This document shows, piece after piece, positions 8,019 through 15,001 of a DNA stretch of 18,326 nucleotides. The translations under genes and the position numbers were made by a program. Position 1 is the stretch's first letter. Each line of letters opens with the position of its first letter. The notes under the pieces are model-generated. The model ran no database searches. It was given only the letters and a program-made list of their open reading frames with translations, and was not told the DNA's origin. This stretch comes from DAOUAJ01 sp034433615 (lineage in GTDB: Bacteria > Chloroflexota > Anaerolineae > DUEN01): contig DAOUAJ010000015.1 of the NCBI GenBank assembly GCA_034433615.1, forward strand, positions 1 through 18,326. Direction: 5' to 3'.

Positions 8019-8063
8019 CCTGATCGCTGCCTAAGCGGGGTGGCACCGCGGGGAACGTTTACG

Positions 8064-8103
8064 CGTCCTCGTCCCGGGATTGGTGGGGACGAGGACGTTT
8101 TTT
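8064..8103 (+). terminator. T-box regulated intrinsic terminator
   Basis: A perfect 12-bp stem CGTCCTCGTCCC (8064-8075) with GGGACGAGGACG (8086-8097), a 10-base loop and a run of six T. It lies right after the T-box core. In T-box leaders the core pairs with the 5' arm region to form the antiterminator when uncharged tRNA binds. Confidence 0.9.
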
Positions 8104-8124
8104 ATTATTGATCCTCGTTAAACC

Positions 8125-8243
8125 AAAGGAACATTCCCATTCCCATCCCCCCTCTTTCGTCCCCTTTCCTCCGAAATGAAGGGGGCCGGGGAAAAAGGGG
8201 GGCAAAGGGCACAACGGGCGGGGCTAAAAGATTGTGTTCCTTT
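8125..8243. repeat. Inverted repeat with pyrimidine-rich and purine-rich arms
   Basis: AAAGGAACA (8125-8133) and TGTTCCTTT (8235-8243) are perfect 9-bp inverted ends of a 119-bp stretch between the T-box terminator and trpE. The left half is nearly all C/T and the right half nearly all A/G with runs of G, so the whole can fold back imperfectly. There is no coding potential. It may be a decayed MITE-like insertion or a structured leader segment. Bases 8244-8295 hold only the trpE ribosome binding site (AGGGAGAGG, 8282-8290). Confidence 0.5.
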
Positions 8244-8295
8244 CGCTGGACGAAGCTCAATAATAGTCAGCAGACGCATGTAGGGAGAGGAACTC

Positions 8296-9777
8296 ATGTA
8301 TCACCCAACGCTCGACGAGTTCAAGCAACTGGCCGGACGAGGTAACGTGGTGCCGGTGTACCAGGAGTTGCCGGCCGATCTGGAGACCCCTGTCTCCGTC
8401 TACATCAAGCTGCAAAACGGCGGCCCATCGTTTCTGTTGGAGTCGGTGGAGAAGGGTGAGCAGTTGGGGCGCTACTCATTCATCGGTGTGCAGCCGCCGC
8501 TGATGATGCTGAGCAAGCGGGACAGGGTGCGCATGACCTCCGGCGGCGGCGCGCTCCTGGAAGAGAAGTTCGGCACCGATCCTTTCACCGAGCTACAGCA
8601 GGTGCTGGATCGTCGGCATCCCGTCGAGTTACCAGGGCTGCCCCGCTTCACGGGCGGCGCGGTGGGCTACTGGGGCTATGACACCGTGCGCTTCATCGAA
8701 CGACTGCCAGAGACGGCGCTTGACGACCGGCCCGACCTGCCCGATGCGGCTTTCCTGCTGGCTGACAACCTGGTAGTCTTCGACCATGTTCGCCATCGGC
8801 TGCTGGTGATGGCCAATGCTCGTCTGGAGGGCGACCTGACGGCGGCCTATGCCGAGGCGGTGGCCCGCATTGAAGGGGTGGTGGATCGGCTGCGCCAGCC
8901 CCTGCGCGTGCCCATCTTGGGCAACGTCGCCTCTGATGATCGCTGGGAGTCCAATGTGACTCAAGCGCAGTTCGAAGAGAGGGTGCGGCAGGCGAAAGAG
9001 TACATCGCCGCCGGCGACATCTTCCAGGTGGTGCTCAGTCAGCGTCTGTGCCGTCGCACGCGGGCCGACCCGTTGACCATCTACCGGGCGCTGCGCATGT
9101 TAAATCCGTCGCCCTACATGTTCTTGCTGGAGATGCCAGGCGATGTGCGGCTGATCGGTTCGTCACCGGAGATGCATGTCCGGCTGGAGGGTCGGATGGC
9201 GTCTCTTCACCCCATCGCTGGCACCCGCTGGCGTGGCGCAACTCCCGAAGAGGACGCCCGCCTGGCTGAGGAGTTGCTGGCCGACCCCAAGGAGCGGGCT
9301 GAGCACGTGATGCTGGTGGACCTGGGGCGCAATGACCTGGGCCGCGTGTGCGAATACGGCACCGTGAAAGTGCCGACCATGATGACGATCGAGCGCTACT
9401 CTCACGTCATGCACATCGTGTCCGACGTACAGGGGGTGGTGAAGCCGGGCATGAATGCGTTCGATCTCCTGAAGGCCACTTTTCCGGCGGGGACGGTCTC
9501 CGGCGCGCCCAAAGTGCGAGCGATGGAGATCATCGAAGAACTGGAGGGCTTGCGCCGGGGGCCGTACGCCGGAGCGGTGGGGTACGTGGACTACGACGGC
9601 ACCATGGACACTTGCATCGCCATTCGCACCATCGTTATGATGGGCGATACCTGCTACATCCAGGCCGGCGGCGGCATCGTCGCCGACAGCGACCCAACCT
9701 ACGAGTTCAATGAGTCAATGAACAAAGCCCGCGCGCTGGCTCTGGCGGTGGAACAGGCGGAGCGCGGGCTGGTGTGA
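8296..9777 (+). CDS. trpE: Anthranilate synthase component I
   Basis: The 493-aa chorismate-binding subunit makes anthranilate from chorismate with ammonia supplied by TrpG, the first committed step to tryptophan. The N-terminal domain has LLES at residues 47-50, the motif that binds tryptophan for feedback inhibition. The C-terminal catalytic domain shows the family order: AKEYIAAGDIFQVVLSQR, NPSPYMFLLE, LIGSSPEMHVR, HPIAGTRWRG, DLGRNDLGRVC, FPAGTVSGAPKVRAME and a GGGIVADS end. Length is normal. The start has a strong AGGGAGAGG. It is the first gene after the T-box. The stop lies two bases before a heptad-repeat element that separates it from trpS. Confidence 0.97.
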   Translation: MYHPTLDEFKQLAGRGNVVPVYQELPADLETPVSVYIKLQNGGPSFLLESVEKGEQLGRYSFIGVQPPLMMLSKRDRVRMTSGGGALLEEKFGTDPFTELQQVLDRRHPVELPGLPRFTGGAVGYWGYDTVRFIERLPETALDDRPDLPDAAFLLADNLVVFDHVRHRLLVMANARLEGDLTAAYAEAVARIEGVVDRLRQPLRVPILGNVASDDRWESNVTQAQFEERVRQAKEYIAAGDIFQVVLSQRLCRRTRADPLTIYRALRMLNPSPYMFLLEMPGDVRLIGSSPEMHVRLEGRMASLHPIAGTRWRGATPEEDARLAEELLADPKERAEHVMLVDLGRNDLGRVCEYGTVKVPTMMTIERYSHVMHIVSDVQGVVKPGMNAFDLLKATFPAGTVSGAPKVRAMEIIEELEGLRRGPYAGAVGYVDYDGTMDTCIAIRTIVMMGDTCYIQAGGGIVADSDPTYEFNESMNKARALALAVEQAERGLV

Positions 9778-9779
9778 GA

Positions 9780-9858
9780 CGTAATCCGTACTGCGTAATG
9801 CGTAACATGTGGACTCATCCCAGCGGGCAACGGATCACGCATTACGCATTACGTTTGA
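9780..9858. repeat. Heptad-repeat inverted element, trpE/trpS junction
   Basis: The left arm, 9780-9807, is four 7-base units beginning CGTA. The right arm, 9831-9858, is four units with the inverted word (CGCATTA twice). The spacer is 23 bases. About 18 of 21 positions match between the left arm and the reverse complement of the right. It begins two bases after the trpE stop. It can form a hairpin but has no T run, so it is not a classical terminator. Confidence 0.75.
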
Positions 9859-9883
9859 CAAAGTGGTCACGGAGGTGTAACCA

Positions 9884-10951
9884 ATGGAACGTAAACGAAT
9901 TCTGACCGGTGATCGGCCCACGGGCAAGATGCACCTGGGCCACTATGTCGGCAGTCTGGTCAACCGGGTGCGTCTGCAAGACGAATACGAATGTTTCTTC
10001 ATCATCGCCGACCTGCACATGCTCACGACGAGGCCGGAGAAGGAGCACATCGAAGAGATCGTCACCAACGCGCGGGAGATGGTGCTGGACTACCTGGCCG
10101 TAGGCATTGACCCGGCCAAGTCCACCATCTACCTGCAATCGGCCGTGCATGAGGTATACGAGCTGAACCTGCTCTTCGAGATGCTGGTGACTGTGCCACG
10201 GCTGAGCCGGTTGCCCAGCCTCAAGGATATGGCCCGCGCCGCGGACCTGACCGAGATGCCCTTCGGGCTGTTGGGCTACCCCGTGCTGCAGGCGGCCGAC
10301 ATCCTGATGCCGCGCGCCCATCTGGTCCCCGTGGGCAAGGACAACGAGGCGCACGTCGAGGTCACCCGGGAGATCGCTCGTCGCTTCAACTACCTGTACG
10401 GCGAGGTCTTCCCCATCCCTGACGCAATGATCGGTGACGTGCCCACCCTGGTCGGTACCGACGGCCAGGCCAAGATGTCCAAGTCGCTCAACAACGCCAT
10501 CTTCCTGTCCGATGACGCCAAGACCGTCGAAAAGAGGGTCTTCAGCATGTACACCGACCCTAAGCGCATTCGGGCGGACATCCCCGGCACGGTGGAAGGC
10601 AACCCGGTCTTTATCTACCATGACATCTTCAATCCCAACAAGGCAGAGGTGGAAGACCTGAAGGAGCGCTATCGTGCAGGCCGGGTGGGCGATGTGGAGG
10701 TCAAGGAGAAGCTGGCTGTCGCCCTCAACAATTTCCTGGATCCCATCCGTGAGCGACGGGCCGAATTCGCAGCGCGCTCTGGTTTCGTGGACGAGGTGAT
10801 CTACGACGGCACGCTGCGGGCGCGGCAGGAAGCCCAGGAGACCTTGATGCTGGCCAAGAAGGCGATGGGGCTGACAGGGGTGTGGAACCGCATCAGCCGC
10901 AAGGCGGAGGACGCGAAGAAGAGGCGGGCAGCAGTTAGCAATGAGCAGTAA
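9884..10951 (+). CDS. trpS: Tryptophanyl-tRNA synthetase
   Basis: Class I synthetase, 355 aa, that charges tRNA-Trp. The HIGH-type motif is HLGH at residues 17-20 within TGDRPTGKMHLGHYVGS, and KMSKS is exact at 197-201. The wording GDRPTGKxHxGHYVGSLxNR puts it in the subgroup I associate with Firmicutes-type TrpRS rather than the SGxQPSGxLHLGNYLG form; this is from memory of the families. The start has GGAGGT nine bases upstream. Its place between trpE and trpG under a Trp T-box means uncharged tRNA-Trp would raise both tryptophan supply and its charging enzyme. The last six residues (AVSNEQ) and the stop are encoded by the following heptad element. Confidence 0.96.
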   Translation: MERKRILTGDRPTGKMHLGHYVGSLVNRVRLQDEYECFFIIADLHMLTTRPEKEHIEEIVTNAREMVLDYLAVGIDPAKSTIYLQSAVHEVYELNLLFEMLVTVPRLSRLPSLKDMARAADLTEMPFGLLGYPVLQAADILMPRAHLVPVGKDNEAHVEVTREIARRFNYLYGEVFPIPDAMIGDVPTLVGTDGQAKMSKSLNNAIFLSDDAKTVEKRVFSMYTDPKRIRADIPGTVEGNPVFIYHDIFNPNKAEVEDLKERYRAGRVGDVEVKEKLAVALNNFLDPIRERRAEFAARSGFVDEVIYDGTLRARQEAQETLMLAKKAMGLTGVWNRISRKAEDAKKRRAAVSNEQ

Positions 10952-11020
10952 GCCATAAGCAGTTAGCAGTGGCTGGTCAACGGCGGATGGAAGGCTAACG
11001 GCTGACAGCTAATAGCTAGA
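10931..11020. repeat. Heptad-repeat inverted element, trpS/trpG junction
   Basis: Six consecutive 7-base units close to GCAGTTA run from 10931 to 10972. After a 20-base spacer, four units of the inverted type (GGCTAAC, GGCTGAC, AGCTAAT, AGCTAGA) run from 10993 to 11020. The left arm starts inside trpS: its third unit, GCAGTAA, carries the trpS stop. Because 7 is not a multiple of 3, the left arm puts stop codons in all three forward frames (10936, 10949, 10956). Confidence 0.8.
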
Positions 11021-11035
11021 ACGGGAGAGGTTGAC

Positions 11036-11605
11036 ATGATCGCTGTGATAGACAATTATGATTCGTTTACGTACAACCTGGTGCAATTCCTGGGCGAGTT
11101 GGGAGCTGAACTGAAAGTCTGGCGCAACGATCAGGTCACCGTGGAGGAGATCGCGGCGGCAAAGCCCTCGCACATTGTGATTTCACCGGGCCCAGGCACG
11201 CCGGAGAAGGACAGCGGCGTCTCCAACGACGTCATCCGCCAACTGGGGCCGTACACCCCGATCCTGGGTGTGTGTCTGGGGCAGCAGTGCATCGGCCATG
11301 TGTTTGGCGGCCGTGTGGTGCGCGCCCCCCGGCTCATGCATGGCAAGACTTCTCCCATCTATCACACGGGCAAGGGCATCTTTGAAGGGATCCCCAGCCC
11401 CTTCACGGCCACCCGCTACCATTCGCTCATCGTGGCGGAGCCGGTGCCAGGCGAGCTGGAGGTGACCGCCTTCACTGCCGAAGGGGAGGTTATGGGGTTG
11501 CGCCATCGCGTCTATCCCATCTTCGGCGTGCAATTTCACCCGGAGTCCATTCTGACCCAATATGGCCACGACCTGTTGCGCAATTTTCTTGGTGTGAGGC
11601 AATGA
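11036..11605 (+). CDS. trpG: Anthranilate synthase component II (glutamine amidotransferase)
   Basis: A 189-aa class I amidotransferase that frees ammonia from glutamine for TrpE. The catalytic nucleophile is Cys80 in LGVCLGQQ, and GVQFHPES near residue 171 carries the catalytic His and Glu. SPGPGTP, HGKTSP and YHSLIV are in their usual places. It is a stand-alone subunit, not fused to TrpE or TrpD. The start has GGGAGAGG a few bases upstream, right after the heptad element. The bifunctional use as PabA in folate synthesis is possible and common for such single copies. Confidence 0.96.
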   Translation: MIAVIDNYDSFTYNLVQFLGELGAELKVWRNDQVTVEEIAAAKPSHIVISPGPGTPEKDSGVSNDVIRQLGPYTPILGVCLGQQCIGHVFGGRVVRAPRLMHGKTSPIYHTGKGIFEGIPSPFTATRYHSLIVAEPVPGELEVTAFTAEGEVMGLRHRVYPIFGVQFHPESILTQYGHDLLRNFLGVRQ

Positions 11606-11617
11606 CTTCACAGAATC

Positions 11618-11664
11618 AGGGGGTGGCCTGGAGGGGTTCTTCCCTCCAGAAAATCCCCCTTTTC
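11618..11664 (+). terminator. Terminator-like double-stem hairpin after trpG
   Basis: An inner perfect 8-bp stem CTGGAGGG / CCCTCCAG (11628-11635 with 11642-11649, six-base loop) lies within an outer stem AGGGGG / CCCCCT (11618-11623 with 11655-11660), followed by only three to four T. It starts 13 bases after the trpG stop. It may cause partial termination or processing inside the operon, since trpD lies 173 bases further on. Confidence 0.45.
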
Positions 11665-11837
11665 AAACCCTTTACCCGCCTTGCTCAGCCCCAGTCCACT
11701 GGATCAAGCCGGGAATAAGCGGGCAAAAAGCGAAATGGGCTTCTTATGGAGGGAGAAGCTCCCCCATGTTACCCCTTTGGGGCTGACATACACAAAAAAC
11801 CTCCCCTTGAAAGGGGGGTCCGAAGGAGAGTGAAACG
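11665..11837 (+). other. Non-coding trpG-trpD spacer with small hairpins
   Basis: No open frame of interest and no convincing promoter. It has CCCC-TTT-GGGG at 11772-11782, and CTCCCC / GGGGGG around TTGAAA at 11801-11818 (one G-T pair) only 20 bases before trpD. The trpD ribosome site AAGGAG is at 11823-11828. This is the longest gap inside the operon and, unlike the other junctions, has no heptad repeat. Confidence 0.5.
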
Positions 11838-12857
11838 ATGAAAGAGGCGATCGCGAAGCTGTTGGAAGGTAAGGACCTGTCGCTGGCCGAGGCGGAGGCG
11901 GCGATGGACACGATCATGGCTGGCGAGGCCACCCCTGCCCAGATTGGGGGGTTCCTGGTAGCCTTGCGTATGAAAGGGGAGACGGTGGAAGAGATCGCCG
12001 GGTGCGCTCGCTCCATGCGTCGCAATGCGGTGCGCGTGCCGGCGCGGCACGATGGCATCCTGGTGGACACCTGTGGCACCGGTGGCGACCGCCTGGGCAC
12101 TTTCAACATCTCCACCACGGCTGCCTTCGTCGTGGCAGGAGCGGGCATCCCCGTGGCCAAGCACGGCAACCGCTCCGTGTCCAGCAAGTGTGGCTCTGCC
12201 GATGTGCTGGAGGCGTTGGGGGCGAATATCCAGCTCAGGGCGGATCAAGTCGCCCGTTGCATTGACGAAGTGGGCATCGGGTTCATGTTTGCGCCCAACT
12301 TCCACCCGGCCATGCGCCACGCTATTGGTCCCCGCCGCGAGCTGGGCGTACGCACCGTGTTCAATATCCTGGGGCCGCTGACGAATCCCGCTTTCGCTAC
12401 CCATCAGGTGCTGGGGGTATACGACCCGGCATTGACGGAGGTGATGGCCCGGGTGCTGGCGGAAATGGGGAGCAAGGCCGCGTTTGTCGTGCACAGTGCA
12501 GACGGCCTGGACGAGCTGTCCACAACCGGTGTCAACCGCGTCAGCCATCTGCGCGCGGGGGAGGTGCGGACGTTCCATCTGGACCCGCTTGACCTTGGGC
12601 TGCCCCGCGCGCCACTGGAAACGCTGAGCGGTAGTGATGTCCAAGAGAACGCGGCCATCTGTCAGCGCATCCTGGCCGGCGAGGAGCGCGGCCCGCGTCG
12701 GGACGTGGTGCTCCTCAACGCGGCCGCGGCCCTGGCGGCCGAGAGCGGCGACCTGCGCGCGGGGCTGGAGCAGGCTCGCGAATCCCTCGACTCCGGCGCG
12801 GCCCTGCGCAAACTGGACGCCTTCGTCGCGCTCAGCCAATCGCTCGCGGTGGCGTAG
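11838..12857 (+). CDS. trpD: Anthranilate phosphoribosyltransferase
   Basis: A 339-aa enzyme that joins anthranilate to PRPP. The PRPP loop GTGGD is at residues 80-84 in VDTCGTGGDRLGTFNIST. AKHGNRSVSSKCGSADVLEALG (about 107-128), FMFAPNFHPAMRHAIGPRRELG and RTVFNILGPLTNP follow as in the family. Length and ends are normal. The ATG has AAGGAG nine bases upstream. Its stop is two bases before the start of the decayed nucleoside phosphorylase gene, which shows that the gene was once tightly coupled to trpD. Confidence 0.97.
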   Translation: MKEAIAKLLEGKDLSLAEAEAAMDTIMAGEATPAQIGGFLVALRMKGETVEEIAGCARSMRRNAVRVPARHDGILVDTCGTGGDRLGTFNISTTAAFVVAGAGIPVAKHGNRSVSSKCGSADVLEALGANIQLRADQVARCIDEVGIGFMFAPNFHPAMRHAIGPRRELGVRTVFNILGPLTNPAFATHQVLGVYDPALTEVMARVLAEMGSKAAFVVHSADGLDELSTTGVNRVSHLRAGEVRTFHLDPLDLGLPRAPLETLSGSDVQENAAICQRILAGEERGPRRDVVLLNAAAALAAESGDLRAGLEQARESLDSGAALRKLDAFVALSQSLAVA

Positions 12858-12859
12858 CC

Positions 12860-13266
12860 ATGCCAGATCGCCATACCCTCGCAAAACGTGGGTTTCTCGC
12901 AATTCCCATTCTGGAATATGATCCCACGCCGGAAGCGGTCATCGAGCCGCGGCGCGTGATCCAGCCCATTGACGCGCCTGAGCACTGCGTCCTTTGCTTC
13001 TTTCAGGACGTCATCGCCCAGGTGTGCCGAGAGCACAATGCCAGGGTGATCGCAACTCAAAAAAGCGAGATGGCCGAGCATCCGCTGTACGAGATCAGCG
13101 TGGACGGCCGGCGCCTGGCGTTCTTTCACCCTGGCGTGGGCGCTCCCCTGGCGGCCGGCCTGCTGGAGGAGGTGATCGCGCTGGGGTGCCGCAAGTTCAT
13201 CAGCGAGCCTCCGTGCGCGAGAAGCTGTTCTGGCTGGCGGCGGAGGCCTGTCTGGAGATCCCATGA
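12860..13266 (+). pseudogene. Nucleoside phosphorylase relic with internal deletion
   Basis: The first ~112 codons read as the N-terminal part of a PNP/UDP-family nucleoside phosphorylase (IPILEYDP, EPRRVIQPIDAPEHCVLCFF, HPGVGAPLAAGLLEEVIALGCRKFI). At about 13200-13208 the match stops. A typical C-terminal end for the same family, SVREKLFWLAAEACLEIP, resumes in another frame and closes with TGA at 13264-13266, overlapping the trpC start. The glycine-rich phosphate and base-binding core (roughly 120 residues by family length) is missing, so it cannot be active. Read straight through, the first frame runs out of family and continues into trpC until 13444. An assembly error is an alternative explanation. 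Family call from memory of the sequences. Confidence 0.78.
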
Positions 13267-14123
13267 CCAAGCGACGCTCGAAGCTGCTGCAGGAGAGGGG
13301 CGGAATCTTGGACGAGATCATGCGCTGGAAGCGGGAGGAGCTGCCCAGGCGCAAGCGAGAGACGCCCATCGCCGATCTCCACGCACTGGCGGCCGTGGCC
13401 CCGCGCCCGCCCGACTTCGCCGCGGCGTTACGACCGCCCGATGACCCGCGTGGCGTCCGCCTGATCGCTGAGATCAAGCGCGCCTCACCCACGCGCGGGC
13501 TACTCTGCCAGGACTTCGATCCGGAGATGCTCGCGGAGACGTACGCTCGCAACGGCGCTGCCGCCGTCTCTTGCCTGACCGATAGTCGCTTTTTCCAGGG
13601 CGACCTCTCGCATCTGGTGCTCGCCCGCGAGCGGCTGGAGGCCATTGGCCGGCCGCTGCCCTTCCTGCGCAAGGACTTCATCTTCGACCCCTACCAGGTG
13701 CTGGAAGCGCGGGCGGCCGGCGCAGCCGCGCTCTTGCTCATCACGGCTGTCCTCAGCGAGCGGGCGCTGCGCGACCTGATTGCCGAGACGCGACGGTTGC
13801 ACATGACGCCGCTGGTGGAGGTGCACGACGAGGCGGAGGTGGATCGCGCCCTGGCGGCCGGAGCCAACGTGATCGGCATCAACAACCGTGATCTGCGCAC
13901 CTTCCGCGTGGACCTGGAGACGACCGCCCGGCTGCGGCCGCGCATCCCGGAGGCGTGCATCGTGGTGGCGGAGAGCGGCATCCACACGGCGGAGGACGTG
14001 CGCCACCTGCGTGACATGGGTGTGGATGCCATCCTGGTGGGCGAGGCGCTGGTCAAGGCCGACCCGGGGGAACGGGCAGCGATGGTGCAGGCGCTGGCCA
14101 CAGCCGTAAAACGTGGAACGTAA
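13263..14123 (+). CDS. trpC: Indole-3-glycerol phosphate synthase
   Basis: A 286-aa TIM-barrel enzyme that closes the indole ring from CdRP. The N-terminus ILDEIMRWKREELPRRK is typical. Catalytic AEIKRASP has Glu70 and Lys72, LRKDFIFDPYQV has Lys137, and VIGINNRDLRTF and VAESGIHT follow. The ATG at 13263 overlaps the TGA of the phosphorylase relic (ATGA). It gives a slightly long N-terminus (about 14 residues before ILDEI), but no other start has better context. The last codons (VKRGT, stop) are made by the left arm of the following heptad element. Confidence 0.96.
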   Translation: MTKRRSKLLQERGGILDEIMRWKREELPRRKRETPIADLHALAAVAPRPPDFAAALRPPDDPRGVRLIAEIKRASPTRGLLCQDFDPEMLAETYARNGAAAVSCLTDSRFFQGDLSHLVLARERLEAIGRPLPFLRKDFIFDPYQVLEARAAGAAALLLITAVLSERALRDLIAETRRLHMTPLVEVHDEAEVDRALAAGANVIGINNRDLRTFRVDLETTARLRPRIPEACIVVAESGIHTAEDVRHLRDMGVDAILVGEALVKADPGERAAMVQALATAVKRGT

Positions 14124-14180
14124 AGCGTAATCAGAGGTGACAGGATGGGCAGCTTTACGTTTTACGTCCTTACGTTTTAC
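14105..14180. repeat. Heptad-repeat inverted element, trpC/DUF554 junction
   Basis: Four units starting CGT (CGTAAAA, CGTGGAA, CGTAAAG, CGTAATC) run from 14105 to 14132. After a 21-base spacer, inverted units containing TTTACGT run from about 14154 to 14180, with one 8-base step. The third left unit carries the trpC stop TAA (14121-14123). Same layout as the trpE/trpS element, with a related word. Confidence 0.75.
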
Positions 14181-14218
14181 TCCAGTGCGTCTCCCATCCG
14201 TGACGAGGTGTGGGTATA

Positions 14219-14944
14219 GTGACCGGGACTTTCCTGAACGTTGTTACCGTGGTGCTCGGCAGTCTGCTGGGCACGATCCTGGGCAACCGTCTGCCGGACA
14301 AGATGCGGCAGACAGTCATGAGCGGGCTGGGGCTGATGACGGCCGTCGTCGGCATGCAGATGGCGCTGGGCACCCACAACGTGTTGCTGATTATGGGCAG
14401 CGTGCTGGTGGGTGGCGTCCTGGGGGAATGGTGGCAGATCCAGGAGGGGCTGGAGGCAGCCGGCCGTTGGCTGGAGGAGCGCGTGGGCAACGCCGTGGGA
14501 GCCACCGACGAACGCTCCATCACCCGCGCCTTTGTCACCGCCAGTTTGGTGTTCTGCGTCGGCCCCCTGACTATCCTGGGCTCGATCCAGGACGGGCTGA
14601 CGGGCGACTACAGCCTGCTGGCCATCAAGTCCGTGCTGGACGGCTTTGCGGCGCTGGCCTTCTCGGCCACTTTGGGGCCGGGCGTGATCCTGTCGGTCCT
14701 TACCATTCTGGTCTACCAGGGCGGCCTTAGTCTCGCGGCGATGGGTGTGGGCAGCGCCCTGGGCCAGGTCACCCGGCAGACCCCCTGGGTGATCGAGATG
14801 ACGGCGGCGGGCGGCGTGCTCATCCTGGGCATCTCTCTCGTCTTGCTGGACCTTCGTCACGTTCGCGTGGCGAACCTGCTGCCGGCGATCGTCATCGCGC
14901 CGCTGGCTCAAATTGTGCTGGAGGCGTTGGGGGTCAGCCTGTGA
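14219..14944 (+). CDS. DUF554 family membrane protein
   Basis: An integral inner-membrane protein of about 241 aa of the DUF554 (YdfK-like) family, function unknown. It is hydrophobic throughout, with about six or seven segments, and the family start TGTFLNVVTVVLGSLLGTILGNRLP is clear. GLGLMTAVVGMQMAL, FCVGPLTILGSIQDGL and FAALAFSATLGPGV are further family stretches. Two GTG starts are possible, 14210 and 14219. I prefer 14219 because GAGGTG (14205-14210) is then eight bases away and the N-terminus matches the family better. It sits between trpC and trpF with no link to tryptophan synthesis that I know. A transport role for an indole or tryptophan compound is only a guess from position. Confidence 0.87.
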   Translation: MTGTFLNVVTVVLGSLLGTILGNRLPDKMRQTVMSGLGLMTAVVGMQMALGTHNVLLIMGSVLVGGVLGEWWQIQEGLEAAGRWLEERVGNAVGATDERSITRAFVTASLVFCVGPLTILGSIQDGLTGDYSLLAIKSVLDGFAALAFSATLGPGVILSVLTILVYQGGLSLAAMGVGSALGQVTRQTPWVIEMTAAGGVLILGISLVLLDLRHVRVANLLPAIVIAPLAQIVLEALGVSL

Positions 14945-15001
14945 ACCCAGCCCAACAAGACGTACAAGAGAACCGCGTCGTAGGTGGCCAACATTCTCAG
15001 C

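Larger units (their letters stand above)
7747..8103 (+). promoter_or_regulatory. T-box leader, tryptophan-specific
   Basis: Leader RNA that binds uncharged tRNA-Trp and then lets transcription continue into trpE. Stem I closes by CAACT (7763-7767) with AGTTG (7859-7863) and the two CCGG words at 7773-7776 and 7853-7856. Conserved stem I pieces are present: GGAAGAGTAGC with the AGTA box (7775-7785), AGAGAGC (7802-7808) and GGTGTGAACC (7817-7826). The specifier is read as TGG at 7849-7851 in the usual GAA-specifier context. The T-box core AGCGGGGTGGCACCGCGGG is at 8034-8052; its bulge UGGC would pair with a GCCA tRNA end, matching the G discriminator normal for bacterial tRNA-Trp. An intrinsic terminator follows. 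The downstream genes are trpE and trpS, in full agreement with the specifier. Confidence 0.93.

Noticed and set aside
9855..9883. TTGACA at the end of the trpE/trpS repeat as a promoter for trpS.
   Set aside because: No -10 box at 16-18 bases; the stretch holds the trpS ribosome site instead.
10931..11020. CRISPR-like array at trpS/trpG.
   Set aside because: Units are 7 bases with no unique spacers between them, and no cas genes are present.
11031..11062. TTGACA before trpG with TATGAT downstream, as an internal promoter.
   Set aside because: The spacer is 20 bases and the -10 lies inside trpG past its start; not usable for a normal trpG transcript.
13207..13444. Read-through of the phosphorylase frame into trpC as a longer 194-aa protein.
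   Set aside because: After the deletion point the translation has no family likeness and overlaps the trpC N-terminus; it is better described as a pseudogene.
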